Shown: piece after piece, positions 9,207-17,964 of the stretch
Numbering within the stretch: position 1 is the first letter of the stretch
Layout of the letters: each line of letters starts with the position of its first letter
Assembly: GCA_022925895.1 (NCBI GenBank)
Contig: JAKSYS010000792.1
Location: forward strand, 1-25,058
Origin: Fragilaria crotonensis
Lineage: Eukaryota; Bacillariophyta; Fragilariophyceae; Fragilariales; Fragilariaceae
Direction: 5' to 3'
DNA: 25,058 nucleotides
Position numbers and translations under genes: made by a program
Notes under the pieces: model-generated
What the model was told of the DNA's origin: nothing
The model's input: only the letters and a program-made list of their open reading frames with translations
The model's database searches: none

Positions 9207-9863
9207 CAGTAATTTTCGACGTAGCGACAACTTTCGATTCTGCGCTTGGGACTGGCTCGACGTTTGAGACCGAGGGTTAGTCTGAAATACATTATATGCA
9301 TGATAACGTAGGTATTCATTGATGATGCTAAGCCTTGATTGTGTACTACCTTGCAGCAGTTGCACTTGCAAGACATGACACTCCCTCAATGATGTCGTAA
9401 CGCAACGAACTGTTCTCGGATTTGTTCGATTTGCGTTTTTCCTTCCCACTAAGCGGGAAGGTAACGCATCGATTGTTGTCGTGTTGATGTGCAGCCCCGT
9501 CCCGATTCGATGAAAGGGTCAGACCATCGCCACCAGTGTCGCATGCTATCTTTGTTCCAAACATAGTCGTCTCTTATTCAACGCCAACATCGCGATCAGC
9601 GGAAGATGGTCGATAGGCGCGAAGCTGACGAGTCCATGTCACATGAATATGATGAGATTGTGTACAAGTCCAACAAATATTGACAGGCTACTCTGCGTGA
9701 TGCAGGTCTGATCCGAAGATGTTGATTAATTCATACATCTTCGCATTCAGCCCCGATGTTCAAGTCAGTTGGGACGTGGGGACACGTTCTGGAAGTAGGA
9801 CACGAACTAATACGGTCTGTGCAAAGAACAGAAGAGTAGTGTTTCCGGATTTCTAGTTTGTTT
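9207..9863. other. Intergenic region between convergent genes
   Basis: The region holds the 3' flank of the Cys-rich gene (homologous to the left copy to about 9378), a perfect-stem hairpin at 9433-9467, and the 3' flank of the minus-strand lumen protein gene. No other supported gene is seen. Confidence 0.5.
9433..9467. other. Imperfect palindrome / hairpin
   Basis: A 7-bp stem (CCTTCCC at 9441-9447 with GGGAAGG at 9455-9461, loop of 7) is enclosed by a second 5-bp stem (GCGTT 9433-9437 with AACGC 9463-9467), with a 3-to-1 internal loop. It could be part of a 3' UTR structure, a binding site or a small RNA; nothing in the sequence decides. Confidence 0.4.
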
Positions 9864-10457
9864 TCATTTCATACTTCGCTTCGCCTCGTCCGTCTCCATC
9901 TGATATAACGCGGCCAGTCTTTCTTCTTCGTCCTGCTTCATTCGCTCGATTTTCAACACTTCTTTCTCCGCCGCCTTTTGTACGATACTATTCATGTAGA
10001 CCTTTTTCTTTTTAGGCGTCGTTGCCAGGATAGCATCAAAGGCGACGAATTTGGTGGACACTTTGTATTGGCGGCACATGGCCGATATCTTTAAAGGCGA
10101 TCGCGGGTCAGTGGGGGAATCGATAATGTCCGATATACCGAATGTGGTGCCGTCGACCAACCGCACAGTAATACTTTCACCCGATGTCCCCGCGAATTCA
10201 ACTATTTGAATCGATCGTCCGGAATCACGGAGGATATTTTCGAATTCGTCGGTTTTGACCATGGGAATAGCGAGTGCTGGCCATTGTGGGAACACGGAGG
10301 CTGCGGCAGCGACGGCACCTCCAAGGAGCAAGGAGCGACGATCATTTTGCTCAGCTTTCAGATTGGTGGACCATGGTCTTCTTGTTCGTGTAGGTGTGGA
10401 GAATGCAATAACGGATGGCGCTGCCACCAAGGGCACGAATAACCTTTTCATCATCAT
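9864..10457 (-). CDS. Thylakoid-lumen protein with Tat-type presequence, function unknown
   Basis: I take the start at the ATG at 10457, the first of three consecutive Met codons, because it places a signal peptide immediately at the N-terminus; an in-frame start exists at 10499. The presequence is tripartite. An ER signal peptide ends Val-Ile-Ala before Phe-Ser-Thr-Pro, matching the diatom plastid rule of an aromatic residue after the cleavage site. An Arg/Thr-rich transit peptide follows. Then comes Asp-Arg-Arg with an Ala/Val-rich stretch ending Ala-Leu-Ala before Ile-Pro, typical of Tat-dependent lumen targeting. The mature part is about 135 residues. Its beginning (Asp-Glu-Phe...Leu-Arg-Asp-Ser, then Val-Arg-Leu-Val-Asp-Gly) faintly recalls the N-terminal domain of FtsH proteases, and it ends in a Lys/Glu-rich helix. 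The gene is divergent from the plastid sigma factor gene. No product name is justified. Confidence 0.8.
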   Translation of the reverse strand: MMMKRLFVPLVAAPSVIAFSTPTRTRRPWSTNLKAEQNDRRSLLLGGAVAAAASVFPQWPALAIPMVKTDEFENILRDSGRSIQIVEFAGTSGESITVRLVDGTTFGISDIIDSPTDPRSPLKISAMCRQYKVSTKFVAFDAILATTPKKKKVYMNSIVQKAAEKEVLKIERMKQDEEERLAALYQMETDEAKRSMK

Positions 10458-10499
10458 CTTTATCGCAGACAATCGAGATGGAATATGGAAGTTGACCAC

Positions 10500-10992
10500 T
10501 GAGATGATGCTTGCGAGCTGTGAATTGATCGTTCCGTATGAGAATATCTTGCCTGAATCGTCCCTTTCATTTTTCCTGCCAAGTGGAAGGTCTCTCGCAT
10601 CGTTTCAAGGATATGCAAATTAGCCGATAACCTGCACCAGTTGCTGTTTGCCCTACGAGAGCCGTTGTTGTACTGAAGTCGCAGCAGCGTCGAAACCGCA
10701 CGCAAAGTGCGCCATATTTTTTCTTAATGACTTTGACGTCGATTGTTGAAGAAATCAGAGTTTACGTCAGCAGGGGTATGGAAGCTATGGGGATGCATGA
10801 AGTTGTGCCCTGTGTCATCTGTTCCATTTTCTGCACTACCTAGTACTCCAGTACTGTACATTGTACTACTCGGGTTCCAGTACTACTCGCTAATCCCAAA
10901 GGCGTTCTTCCCACCCCGAATGCTGTTCTCCAGATATCTTCGACATTGGCCTGTCGTTGTTGTGAGCGAAGGAACAGAACCTTTCAACAACA
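10500..10992. promoter_or_regulatory. Shared divergent promoter region of two plastid-protein genes
   Basis: The 493 bp (535 bp from the preferred lumen-gene start) separate the starts of the lumen protein gene (minus) and the sigma factor gene (plus). A GTAC-rich run with repeated AGTAC words lies at about 10849-10889. A 161-codon frame from 10743 crosses into the sigma gene but lacks any domain and I treat it as chance. No TATA box stands out. Confidence 0.4.
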
Positions 10993-12668
10993 ATGAAAGA
11001 CAGCAACAAGATTACACTCTTGGCGCTCGCCTGCATATGTTCGAGCAGTCATGCTCTCGCTACTGGAGCCACAGGATTGAAACAAACACGGAAAAGCCCC
11101 AAGATAAGGATGTTCGCCATCGGAAGCGGCGAAGAACAGACGTCGTCAGATGTATCGTCTACGCCGACATCTACGAGGAGAAAAAATACCCGTCTCCAAA
11201 TGGTTGCCGCTGCAGTTGCCGAACCTAATCAGCAACGAAAGAAGAAGAATCACAACAAGGTCGCACCAAACTATGACACAAGAGACCGACTACAAAAGCA
11301 GGAGCTGAAGCTATGCGCAGTGAAATGATGAATCACGAAATATTGACACGAGATCAGGATTTCGAGTATGGTAAAAAGGTCCAAAGAGCAATCATGCTCA
11401 AGGAATCCATGATGCGATTGATCGACGATAAGCAAGTGGAACGATCATACAGTCGTTTAGCCTATCCTGAATTCGACGAAGAACCCATCAATGAGTCACT
11501 ATTCTATGCTTCAGGAAGCTTTCTGGAGGATACGTCGGATCCGTGGGCGGTATACTCGTCATTTGGACCACCCCAATTGGAATATGACGAACCGTCATTT
11601 TTCGATGAAGAATACGACGAAGAGAAGTTCCTCTTTCGGCGCGATCGCTTGCAAAATCGACATCAACTTCCAGTGTCTATCTCGGACGACTTTGACGACT
11701 CCATGCTTACCGACGATGACATTCAATATGGTCTTGACTTGGCCGGCGGCCGTGATGAACTGCGTCGAATTCTTATCGAGGGCGCGCTCGCCCGGGACCA
11801 GTTGATTCGGTGCAATGTCAAATTGGTCGTTTCCATTGCCAAAAAGTGGGCTCGCAACACAGCCCGCATGACGACCTCCGATGGTGGTCACAAACTCATG
11901 GCCATTTATGCCGGCTCGACAACGCGACCCAGTCTGGATGAGGCCATCCAAGAGGGAATCATAGGGTTGGCCAGGGCGGTGGATCGATATGATGCGAAGC
12001 GAGAGTTCAGGTTTTCGACGTACGCGACGTATTGGATTACGAATCAAGTGCGCATCTGTTTCCAGCGTGCATCAACCGGTTGTTTGCGAGTGCCGGCCCC
12101 GTATCATGACATCAAGACACGATACAAAAAAATTATTCGGAGATGCGTGGAAACCAATACGCCTGTCCCGCCGGACGAAGAACTTGCCATCCAAGTGGGT
12201 GTCACCATCAATCGAATGCGAAAAGCACTCCACTATACCCGACCATTGATTTCTTTGGACGCTCCACTGCATGCTGGTATGGGCGCCTCTCGAGGAAGTA
12301 ACGCTGGTGGTGACGGAGTTGGAGAACGCCAATTTCTCGTTTCTGACCTTCTCGAAAGCGAAGAACGAAATCCCGAAGAACAGGTGGAACTATCGTTACT
12401 GCGGCAATGTCTAGAAAACGCAATGGCATCGGAGTTGAGTCCCCACGAACGTGATGTCATTCGATTGCGTTTGGGGTTGGATGATGGCGTCGCACGGTCC
12501 GCTCGCGAAGTGGTGGATGTGTGTGGCGGCCACATCAGCGTCGCAGAAGTGCGGAATGCGGAAAAGCGAGCCTATCGCAAAATGGCATCGCCTTTTGCTG
12601 TCCATACCCGGCAACTGTTGAGTTACCTCGACTTTGCGGGTGGAGATCTTGAAACAATTAAAGAGTAG
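10993..12668 (+). CDS. Plastid RNA polymerase sigma-70 factor (frame break after presequence)
   Basis: Directs the bacterial-type plastid RNA polymerase to promoters. The main frame (11313-12668, 451 codons) contains the sigma regions in order: 1.2-like at codons 5-30; an acidic insert at about 50-135; region 2.1 at 146-182; regions 2.2-2.4 at 207-262 with Asp-Glu-Ala...Gly-Leu-x-Arg-Ala and the Phe-Ser-Thr-Tyr-Ala...Tyr-Trp-Ile melting motif; region 3 at 262-320; region 4 at 354-425 with Leu-Ser-Pro-x-Glu-Arg-x-Val-Ile and a helix-turn-helix. Within region 2 there is an insertion after Ala-Arg-Asn. The plastid presequence lies in another frame, 10993-11328: signal peptide ending Ser-Ser-His-Ala, then an Arg/Ser/Thr-rich transit region. 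The two frames must join between 11277 (after a stop at 11274) and 11328, or through an intron such as GTATCG...CAAG at 11152-11282. The join is unresolved; sigma identity is firm. Confidence 0.85.
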
Positions 12669-12683
12669 ACAACATTTTAAAAC
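12669..12683. other. 15-nt gap between convergent stop codons
   Basis: The sigma gene stops with TAG at 12666-12668 and CAP-G2 stops with TAA at 12686-12684 on the minus strand. The two mRNAs must overlap at their 3' ends unless 3' UTRs are absent. Confidence 0.75.
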
Positions 12684-15600
12684 TTAAGTGTAGAAACTTG
12701 TCAAGCTTTCGACAGCATCCTGTACCTCGGCGTCAAATTGGCATTTGCCTGAAAGACTGCGAACAGCCTTTTGGGTCGCGCCTTGATCAGATCCAGCCTC
12801 ACAAAGGAACCAGAGACAACGCACCTGGAACAGAACCATTTCGCCCCCAATATTTTCATCGGGACCTTTCTGAAGAGCTGCCACAAGCATATCAGTCAAC
12901 GCGACGCATGCCTTCTTGTTGGAGCCGACAGCAGATAGGACCGGAACAATGAAGCCGCGCTTGAACCCACACACCTCCTCCCAACAGGAGGGAGCATCCC
13001 TAAGCACATGGTTGTTTGCGGGGCCTTCGTCATCGATGATCACACGAACAGCCTTCAAAATTTCTTCCAGCAATCCCCCCAGCATGGAGTTACCCGACTG
13101 ATCGCGTCCGGTCAACAAGGAGGCAATAGTCTTTTTGAACAGTGTCGTTTCGTCCATCTCATCTGTCTCGTCGCACGTGACCAGAAGCCGTCCAAGGACG
13201 GAAAAGTTGCTAGAGATCTTGGCGAGATGAACTTCCAACCGCAAGAAGGTTGGGACAAGTTCGACCTGCAGCGCTCTGTCCTGGTTGGCAAATACATCGC
13301 ACCATGCAGAAGCAGCTTGCGCAATCTCGGTGACACCAGACCCACCAACAGCTAGCCATTCAGAAAAAATGACACATGATGACTGCAGAAGAGAAATAGC
13401 CACACCCCTCGAGAAGACATGGGAATCGTGCGTGAAGCTGGCATCAATCACCATTTTGTCCGTCTGAAAACTTGAGTCCATTTTCTGAGGCGTCTTCTTG
13501 CGATCTGTGCGCTTGTGGCGAGAAGGCAGCGGCTCTGGAGATCCAGGTGTGTCTGGGACTGTCGAAATCCTCGATAGATCAAGATCTCGGAATGGAGTGG
13601 GATGGGTTCTGTCAGAATTTCCCAGACAGAACTGGAATTACGCGTTCTGTCGTCCACGCAAGGATGGCCTTGGCCTGAGCGCTCAAGGTGACTACGCCAT
13701 TATGGGACGCTTCTTTGTGAAGAGCAAAGCGACCGCACGTCTCGCAAGCTCTTAACATCAGTTCGACGTCAGAGGCACTTATCTGATCTACATAGATGGG
13801 TGCCGACAATAGGAGGCGCTCTGCAGAGGTCTTTCCCATCTCAAGTGCGGTTTCCAAGGCCCCGCAGGCAGTGCCAGACGACAATATAGCATCGCGAGCG
13901 GCTGCGCTGCTTGGATCCGAACCACGCAAGATACATTCCAGGACTTCCATCGCAACTTCGGAGGGGAGATGAGGAACCAAGAGGAGAGTGTCGGTCTGGA
14001 CGGTGCTACCTCTGCTTAAACGTCCACTCCTACGTTTCCTTCCTTTGATTTCGCCCTCAAAGGTCATCTCCTCAGAACCGAAGGATTTAGCGATGGAAGA
14101 TGCCAAAGATGCGGCGACGTCCTCTGTCATCCCCCCAGAGACACAGGAGAGCCACGTGAGGAGTTATGTTCTGACGGGCAACGTCGCTGTCATTTTCGAT
14201 AGCACAGAGTTTCGACGTGATCTGTTGGGCCAATCCCTTCACTGACTCGGGTGGCAGCCTACCAGCGCAACGCAACATGGCTGCACAAACCCGGTGACAG
14301 TCATCCATCACCATTAGCCCTTTCCGAGTCTCTTGGTCGCACCCATACGCCTTCTCCTCAAAATGAGAATTCACGTTGGCCAAAACAGCCCCAGAAAACG
14401 CCTTGACTAAGAAATCAAGACTGGGCTCGTTCTCCGGCGCCTGCAAATCGGACTCGATCTGATGTCGCGTGAGTAAAGAAAGCTAGTTCAACTTGCAAGG
14501 CGCATACTGTCACATCACTTACAGATTCCCACAAGCAGCAAATCGTCTCTGCCAGTGATGCCATGAGTCGCGTGTTTGTGGCCGAAATAATGTCGTCGCC
14601 TGGTTCTTGTTGTTCCTCCTTCTCATCATCATGCTTGTGCTTTGACCCGTATCGCCGGCGCTTGCGGTTCTCCTTGCTACCAGTTGTGTCAGCTTCCACG
14701 GCCACCACCAGACACCTTAGCAGCATGGCGGCTAACTTGGAAACGGAATTGACTGCGAGGTGGGCGGAAATGTTGCTGTAGAAGACTGCGGCTGCCAGCG
14801 GATCCGAGCTCAAAAATGACACAGTCCTGCTGACTTGATCCGCGGTCGGTACATTTTGTGGAAAGTAAGAATTCATCATGAGATTTGTGAGAGCTGACGC
14901 AACTGGATTGCAAAGATTCTTGGTAGGGCGACCTTCCTCGGCGAGGCGCGCCAGAAGGTGATGAACCGGTACCACATGGTAGTACTTGATGCCAGGAATT
15001 GTTTTAATTTTCGCCAGCAAGCGAACAACAGCAAGACGGACGCGCTCCACCTTGTCATGAATAAGATTTCCCAAGCCCGGCAACAGAGCACGTAGCACTG
15101 CGTGAGATTCCGTCGCGTCCAAAAGTATAGAAATCGCATTTACGGCCCCGACGCGAACAGCTGAGGAGGATGCATCGGAAGCGTGTTCTGCAATGATATG
15201 GTTCAGGAGGACACGGATATCGGCAGCTGGCAAGGCATCCCAGAGGGACACCAGCACAATGGCAGCGGCCTCTGAACCAGCCACTCGGACCCGAGGATCC
15301 GTGTCTTGCAACAAGAATTTGAGAGCTGATGTCCCCTTCTGGACAGCCTTCTCCATGTTGACGCCGTCCGCGAGAGGGAAAACAGCCCCCAGGAGGCATG
15401 CTGCGTTGACACGAACGCGGGGATTGGCAGCTCGAAGAGATCGCCAAAGAACTGGGCCATAGAGGCGATGCAAGAGTTCCTTGACTGGTTGTGACGCTTG
15501 TCCCTTGTGAAAGGGCTCAAGGATGGTGTGCAATGACTTCACCATGTTTGGATTTCCAACGTGCACGATGGCGTAGCACAAGTCTTGAAGGATTATTTCC

Positions 15601-16538
15601 TCAATCGCGTCGGAGTTCGGAGATTCCTTCCAGACTCGAAAGTATATTTCGCCGTAAGCCTCCAGCGTTGTCCTTTTCGCATCTGGAATCTGAACTCGCA
15701 CCGCTTGGTGAAGGTCAGTAGGGATGTGCTCGAACAAGTAGGAGATTAATTTCTTGCCTTCTATCGTCTTGACATAAAGCGGAGATGAGACGGTGCGTGT
15801 CATCAGGGACTTGATGTCTGCACTGCTTTCATCGTCGAAATCCAATACGTCGAGTGCATGGCGAATACCAAAGAGTCGGCTGATATCGGCTTTTGTGGCA
15901 CTCTCGTCCAACGATTTGGCCACAAGGAGTGGCAAAAGTTGGACAACCATGCATTCCCGGTCTTGAAACTTATGCTTCCACCAAGATTCGCACAAGGAAC
16001 TTATTTTTTGCTGCACCAGCAACCCATCATCGCCACTAGCTTGAAGTGGTATGAGACAGCTATGAAGCCTTTCCATAACTTCGAACACTTCTTCAACAAC
16101 GGATATCGTTTTGGAGGTAGCGTCTCCCCTTCTTTCCACTAGGCCATGCATGTAGCTTTCCATGCAATGAGCTGTTACCTTCACAAAATTGAGCGCCAAT
16201 GCGGATTGAGCATCACAAACGATGACTTGGTGTTGTTCTCCCTCCCCATCTCCACCTTCTTCTGCGTAAGCCGATTCTGGTACAAACATCTCATCATCCA
16301 CAATCACCTTTAAAATATTGCGCATACCATCAAATAATCGTCGTGCTGAAGCCTTGGTAAGATTCGTCACGGTGCCGAGCAACGCAAGTCGTTGATCCTT
16401 CGGGGTGCCGTCGGAAACCTTTGGCGATTGATACAGAAACAAGTCAACTAGTGGCTTGATAGCATCTGAAACTTCAACTGCCTCAAACAGCGCTTGATGC
16501 AGCACGTTGGTGCTGTGCGTCGAAACAGCTCTGGCCAT
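12684..16538 (-). CDS. NCAPG2: Condensin II complex subunit G2 (CAP-G2)
   Basis: A HEAT-repeat (HAWK) subunit of condensin II, which compacts mitotic chromosomes in the nucleus. Start chosen at ATG 16538-16536 in an ACCATGG context. Exon 1 (16538-14523) gives 672 residues; a 64-nt intron follows; total about 1265 residues against about 1140 in animals. The most diagnostic part is residues about 355-535: Leu-Tyr-x-Pro-x-Leu-Trp-Arg, then HEAT repeats with Asn-Pro-Arg-Val-Arg-Val-Asn-Ala-Ala, Asp-Pro-Arg-Val-Arg and His-Asp-Lys-Val-Glu-Arg-Val-Arg, then Lys-Ile-Lys...Lys-Tyr-Tyr, as in animal CAP-G2. Two frame breaks follow. One lies at a run of six G (14136-14131 on the minus strand), the other near 13620. 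The C-terminal frame includes a Pro/Lys/Arg-rich linker with a basic cluster (possible nuclear signal) and helical sequence to TAA at 12684. Reading as given is broken; the family call is strong. Confidence 0.82.
14459..14522 (-). other. Intron of CAP-G2 gene
   Basis: On the minus strand the 64-nt intron starts GTAAGT (14522-14517) and ends CATCAG (14464-14459). It is phase 0: Trp-Glu-Ser before, Ile-Glu-Ser after. Reading through it would lead to a stop in the upstream frame; splicing carries it into the frame of 14458-14132. Confidence 0.88.
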
Positions 16539-17397
16539 GGTGGACAATTGAAAAGAACTGCTCCGAATCCTACCGGTAGTTGAGGTGTATTGTTATGCAA
16601 TGATTTTGTTGGAAATTCATTGACATCACAGTGTACGCGTGGTATGTGACCAAAGCGTGATTTTTCTGTTTTGACGTTTGAATTGTCGACGACCCCGTAC
16701 TGGCACTGTACAGTTTAACGGTAGACAAATGTTGGAAACGCATGTACACCCTCATATCGAATACTCGTAGTACGCCGGTCATAGTGCTGTGTGTGCATAG
16801 TGCATAGGCATGCATACTGATCTTGTTTTTGGCGCACGAATGATACATATGAACTATGAACAAATGACGCGGGGTTCGAAATTTGAACTTTTGGAATTCG
16901 ATGAAAGGAATTTCGATGAACGCATTCCATGAATCACATTGAACATGGTACTGCGTCACCGATTCAGCAATTCCACCATACTGTTTCTTTTCAGAATCCT
17001 CCTGATGTGTGGAAATCGAACTCCGTGTTACTACTACCTCGTCACTCCTCATTAAAAGCGTGGTGTAGGTTAATGATCTCTCTTGCAGGTTGAGTGAATG
17101 TTATACCATTTGTATGCGTTTGCTAGGCGGAGAGTGTTGCCAATGGATTCATCAGACCTTCTGTCTGCACAACCATAGCATTACTCCCCACTTGTTGTCT
17201 TGACCTAGTACTAGTTAGTGGCGGGGGAATCCTAAACAAGACATACTATGATCTGCCATCTTATTCAGGTATGGGTTCAACATTGAACAATCATTGCAGT
17301 GGGAATGGTATAATGCATGCTGGCTCTTTCAAAGACTGCCACAAAAACCTTTCCGCAAATTGCAATGCATGAGCGATGAATCAATCAATTCAATAAT
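16539..17397. promoter_or_regulatory. Upstream region of CAP-G2 and spacer
   Basis: This is the 5' flank of the CAP-G2 gene. A 160-codon minus-strand frame (16570-17052) has no recognisable domain and includes the presumed CAP-G2 5' UTR, so I leave it out. GTAC words occur near 16698-16712 and 17207. Nothing else is supported. Confidence 0.35.
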
Positions 17398-17964
17398 CTA
17401 GCAGTATTGATGCAACTGAAAGCAGTTTAGAGCCTCAAATGGCTTAAAGCAATTAAATACAGACTGTGATGAAAAAATTTTGATTTCTTCAATTATGTTG
17501 CCGATGTACGTGGCTTCAGCTATTTGTGCAGTGTGCAACCAAAGCCTATGATACAAGCAGGAGACATCCAGAAACCTATCATGCACTTGCAATAGGTACT
17601 GATGCGCTATTTGCTGCCCGCTGTCTTGCAAATGTGCTGAAGGCATTTGCTTGTGAGGAACTGCCGGTGCACTCCAGTCCAATGTGGGGTTTCCAGCACA
17701 GGCAGGAGATGCCATTTCCACACCACAAATGGATGCCACAAGCTCCATACTCCGCCTTAACCTCTTTTTGTCTCCCATAGTCTTCACAGCATATGACAAT
17801 GCCATCAGTAATTGCCTGACCTCCAGTTGGCTGAGAGTATTAGATAGTCTTGACACTCTCCTCCAATGATATTGTTGGAGAGTGTCTAAGAGCATTAATT
17901 TGGTCATCAACCCGATGCCTGAAATTCCATGGGGAAGAAGGGGCTCAGTGCAATCAAAACTCAC
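17398..17964 (-). CDS. Hypothetical 188-residue ORF, doubtful
   Basis: This is the longest frame in a 3.2-kb stretch lacking recognisable genes. It has no signal peptide, membrane segment or known motif. It contains the DNA of a long hairpin (17848-17891), which is unusual for coding sequence. Broken, weakly protein-like minus-strand frames continue to about 18972. It could be a relic of a transposon gene, a lineage-specific gene or a non-coding transcript. Confidence 0.25.
   Translation of the reverse strand: MSFDCTEPLLPHGISGIGLMTKLMLLDTLQQYHWRRVSRLSNTLSQLEVRQLLMALSYAVKTMGDKKRLRRSMELVASICGVEMASPACAGNPTLDWSAPAVPHKQMPSAHLQDSGQQIAHQYLLQVHDRFLDVSCLYHRLWLHTAQIAEATYIGNIIEEIKIFSSQSVFNCFKPFEALNCFQLHQYC
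17848..17891. other. 44-nt near-perfect hairpin
   Basis: A 10-bp stem (GACACTCTCC 17852-17861 with GGAGAGTGTC 17877-17886) is extended outward by 4 bp (TCTT with AAGA after one bulged base). It is extended inward, across a 2x2 internal loop, by CAAT with ATTG around a 3-nt loop. The structure is symmetric enough to form on either strand. Confidence 0.5.

Larger units (their letters stand above)
6475..9378 (+). repeat. Right arm of segmental tandem duplication
   Basis: This region is homologous to 489 to about 3008, including the intron and about 170 bp after the stop codon. It is longer than the left arm chiefly because it carries two more 207-bp units. Confidence 0.85.

Noticed and set aside
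10743..11228. 161-codon plus-strand frame upstream of and overlapping the sigma gene
   Set aside because: No recognisable domain; it overlaps the much better supported plastid presequence frame starting at 10993.
16570..17052. 160-codon minus-strand frame upstream of CAP-G2
   Set aside because: Lies in the presumed 5' flank of CAP-G2, has no domain and unremarkable composition.
17405..17450. Resemblance to the 4872-4906 inverted repeat (AATGGCTTA then AGC and ATTAAAT words)
   Set aside because: The match is short and interrupted, and I find no opposite end, so a second copy of the element is not supported.
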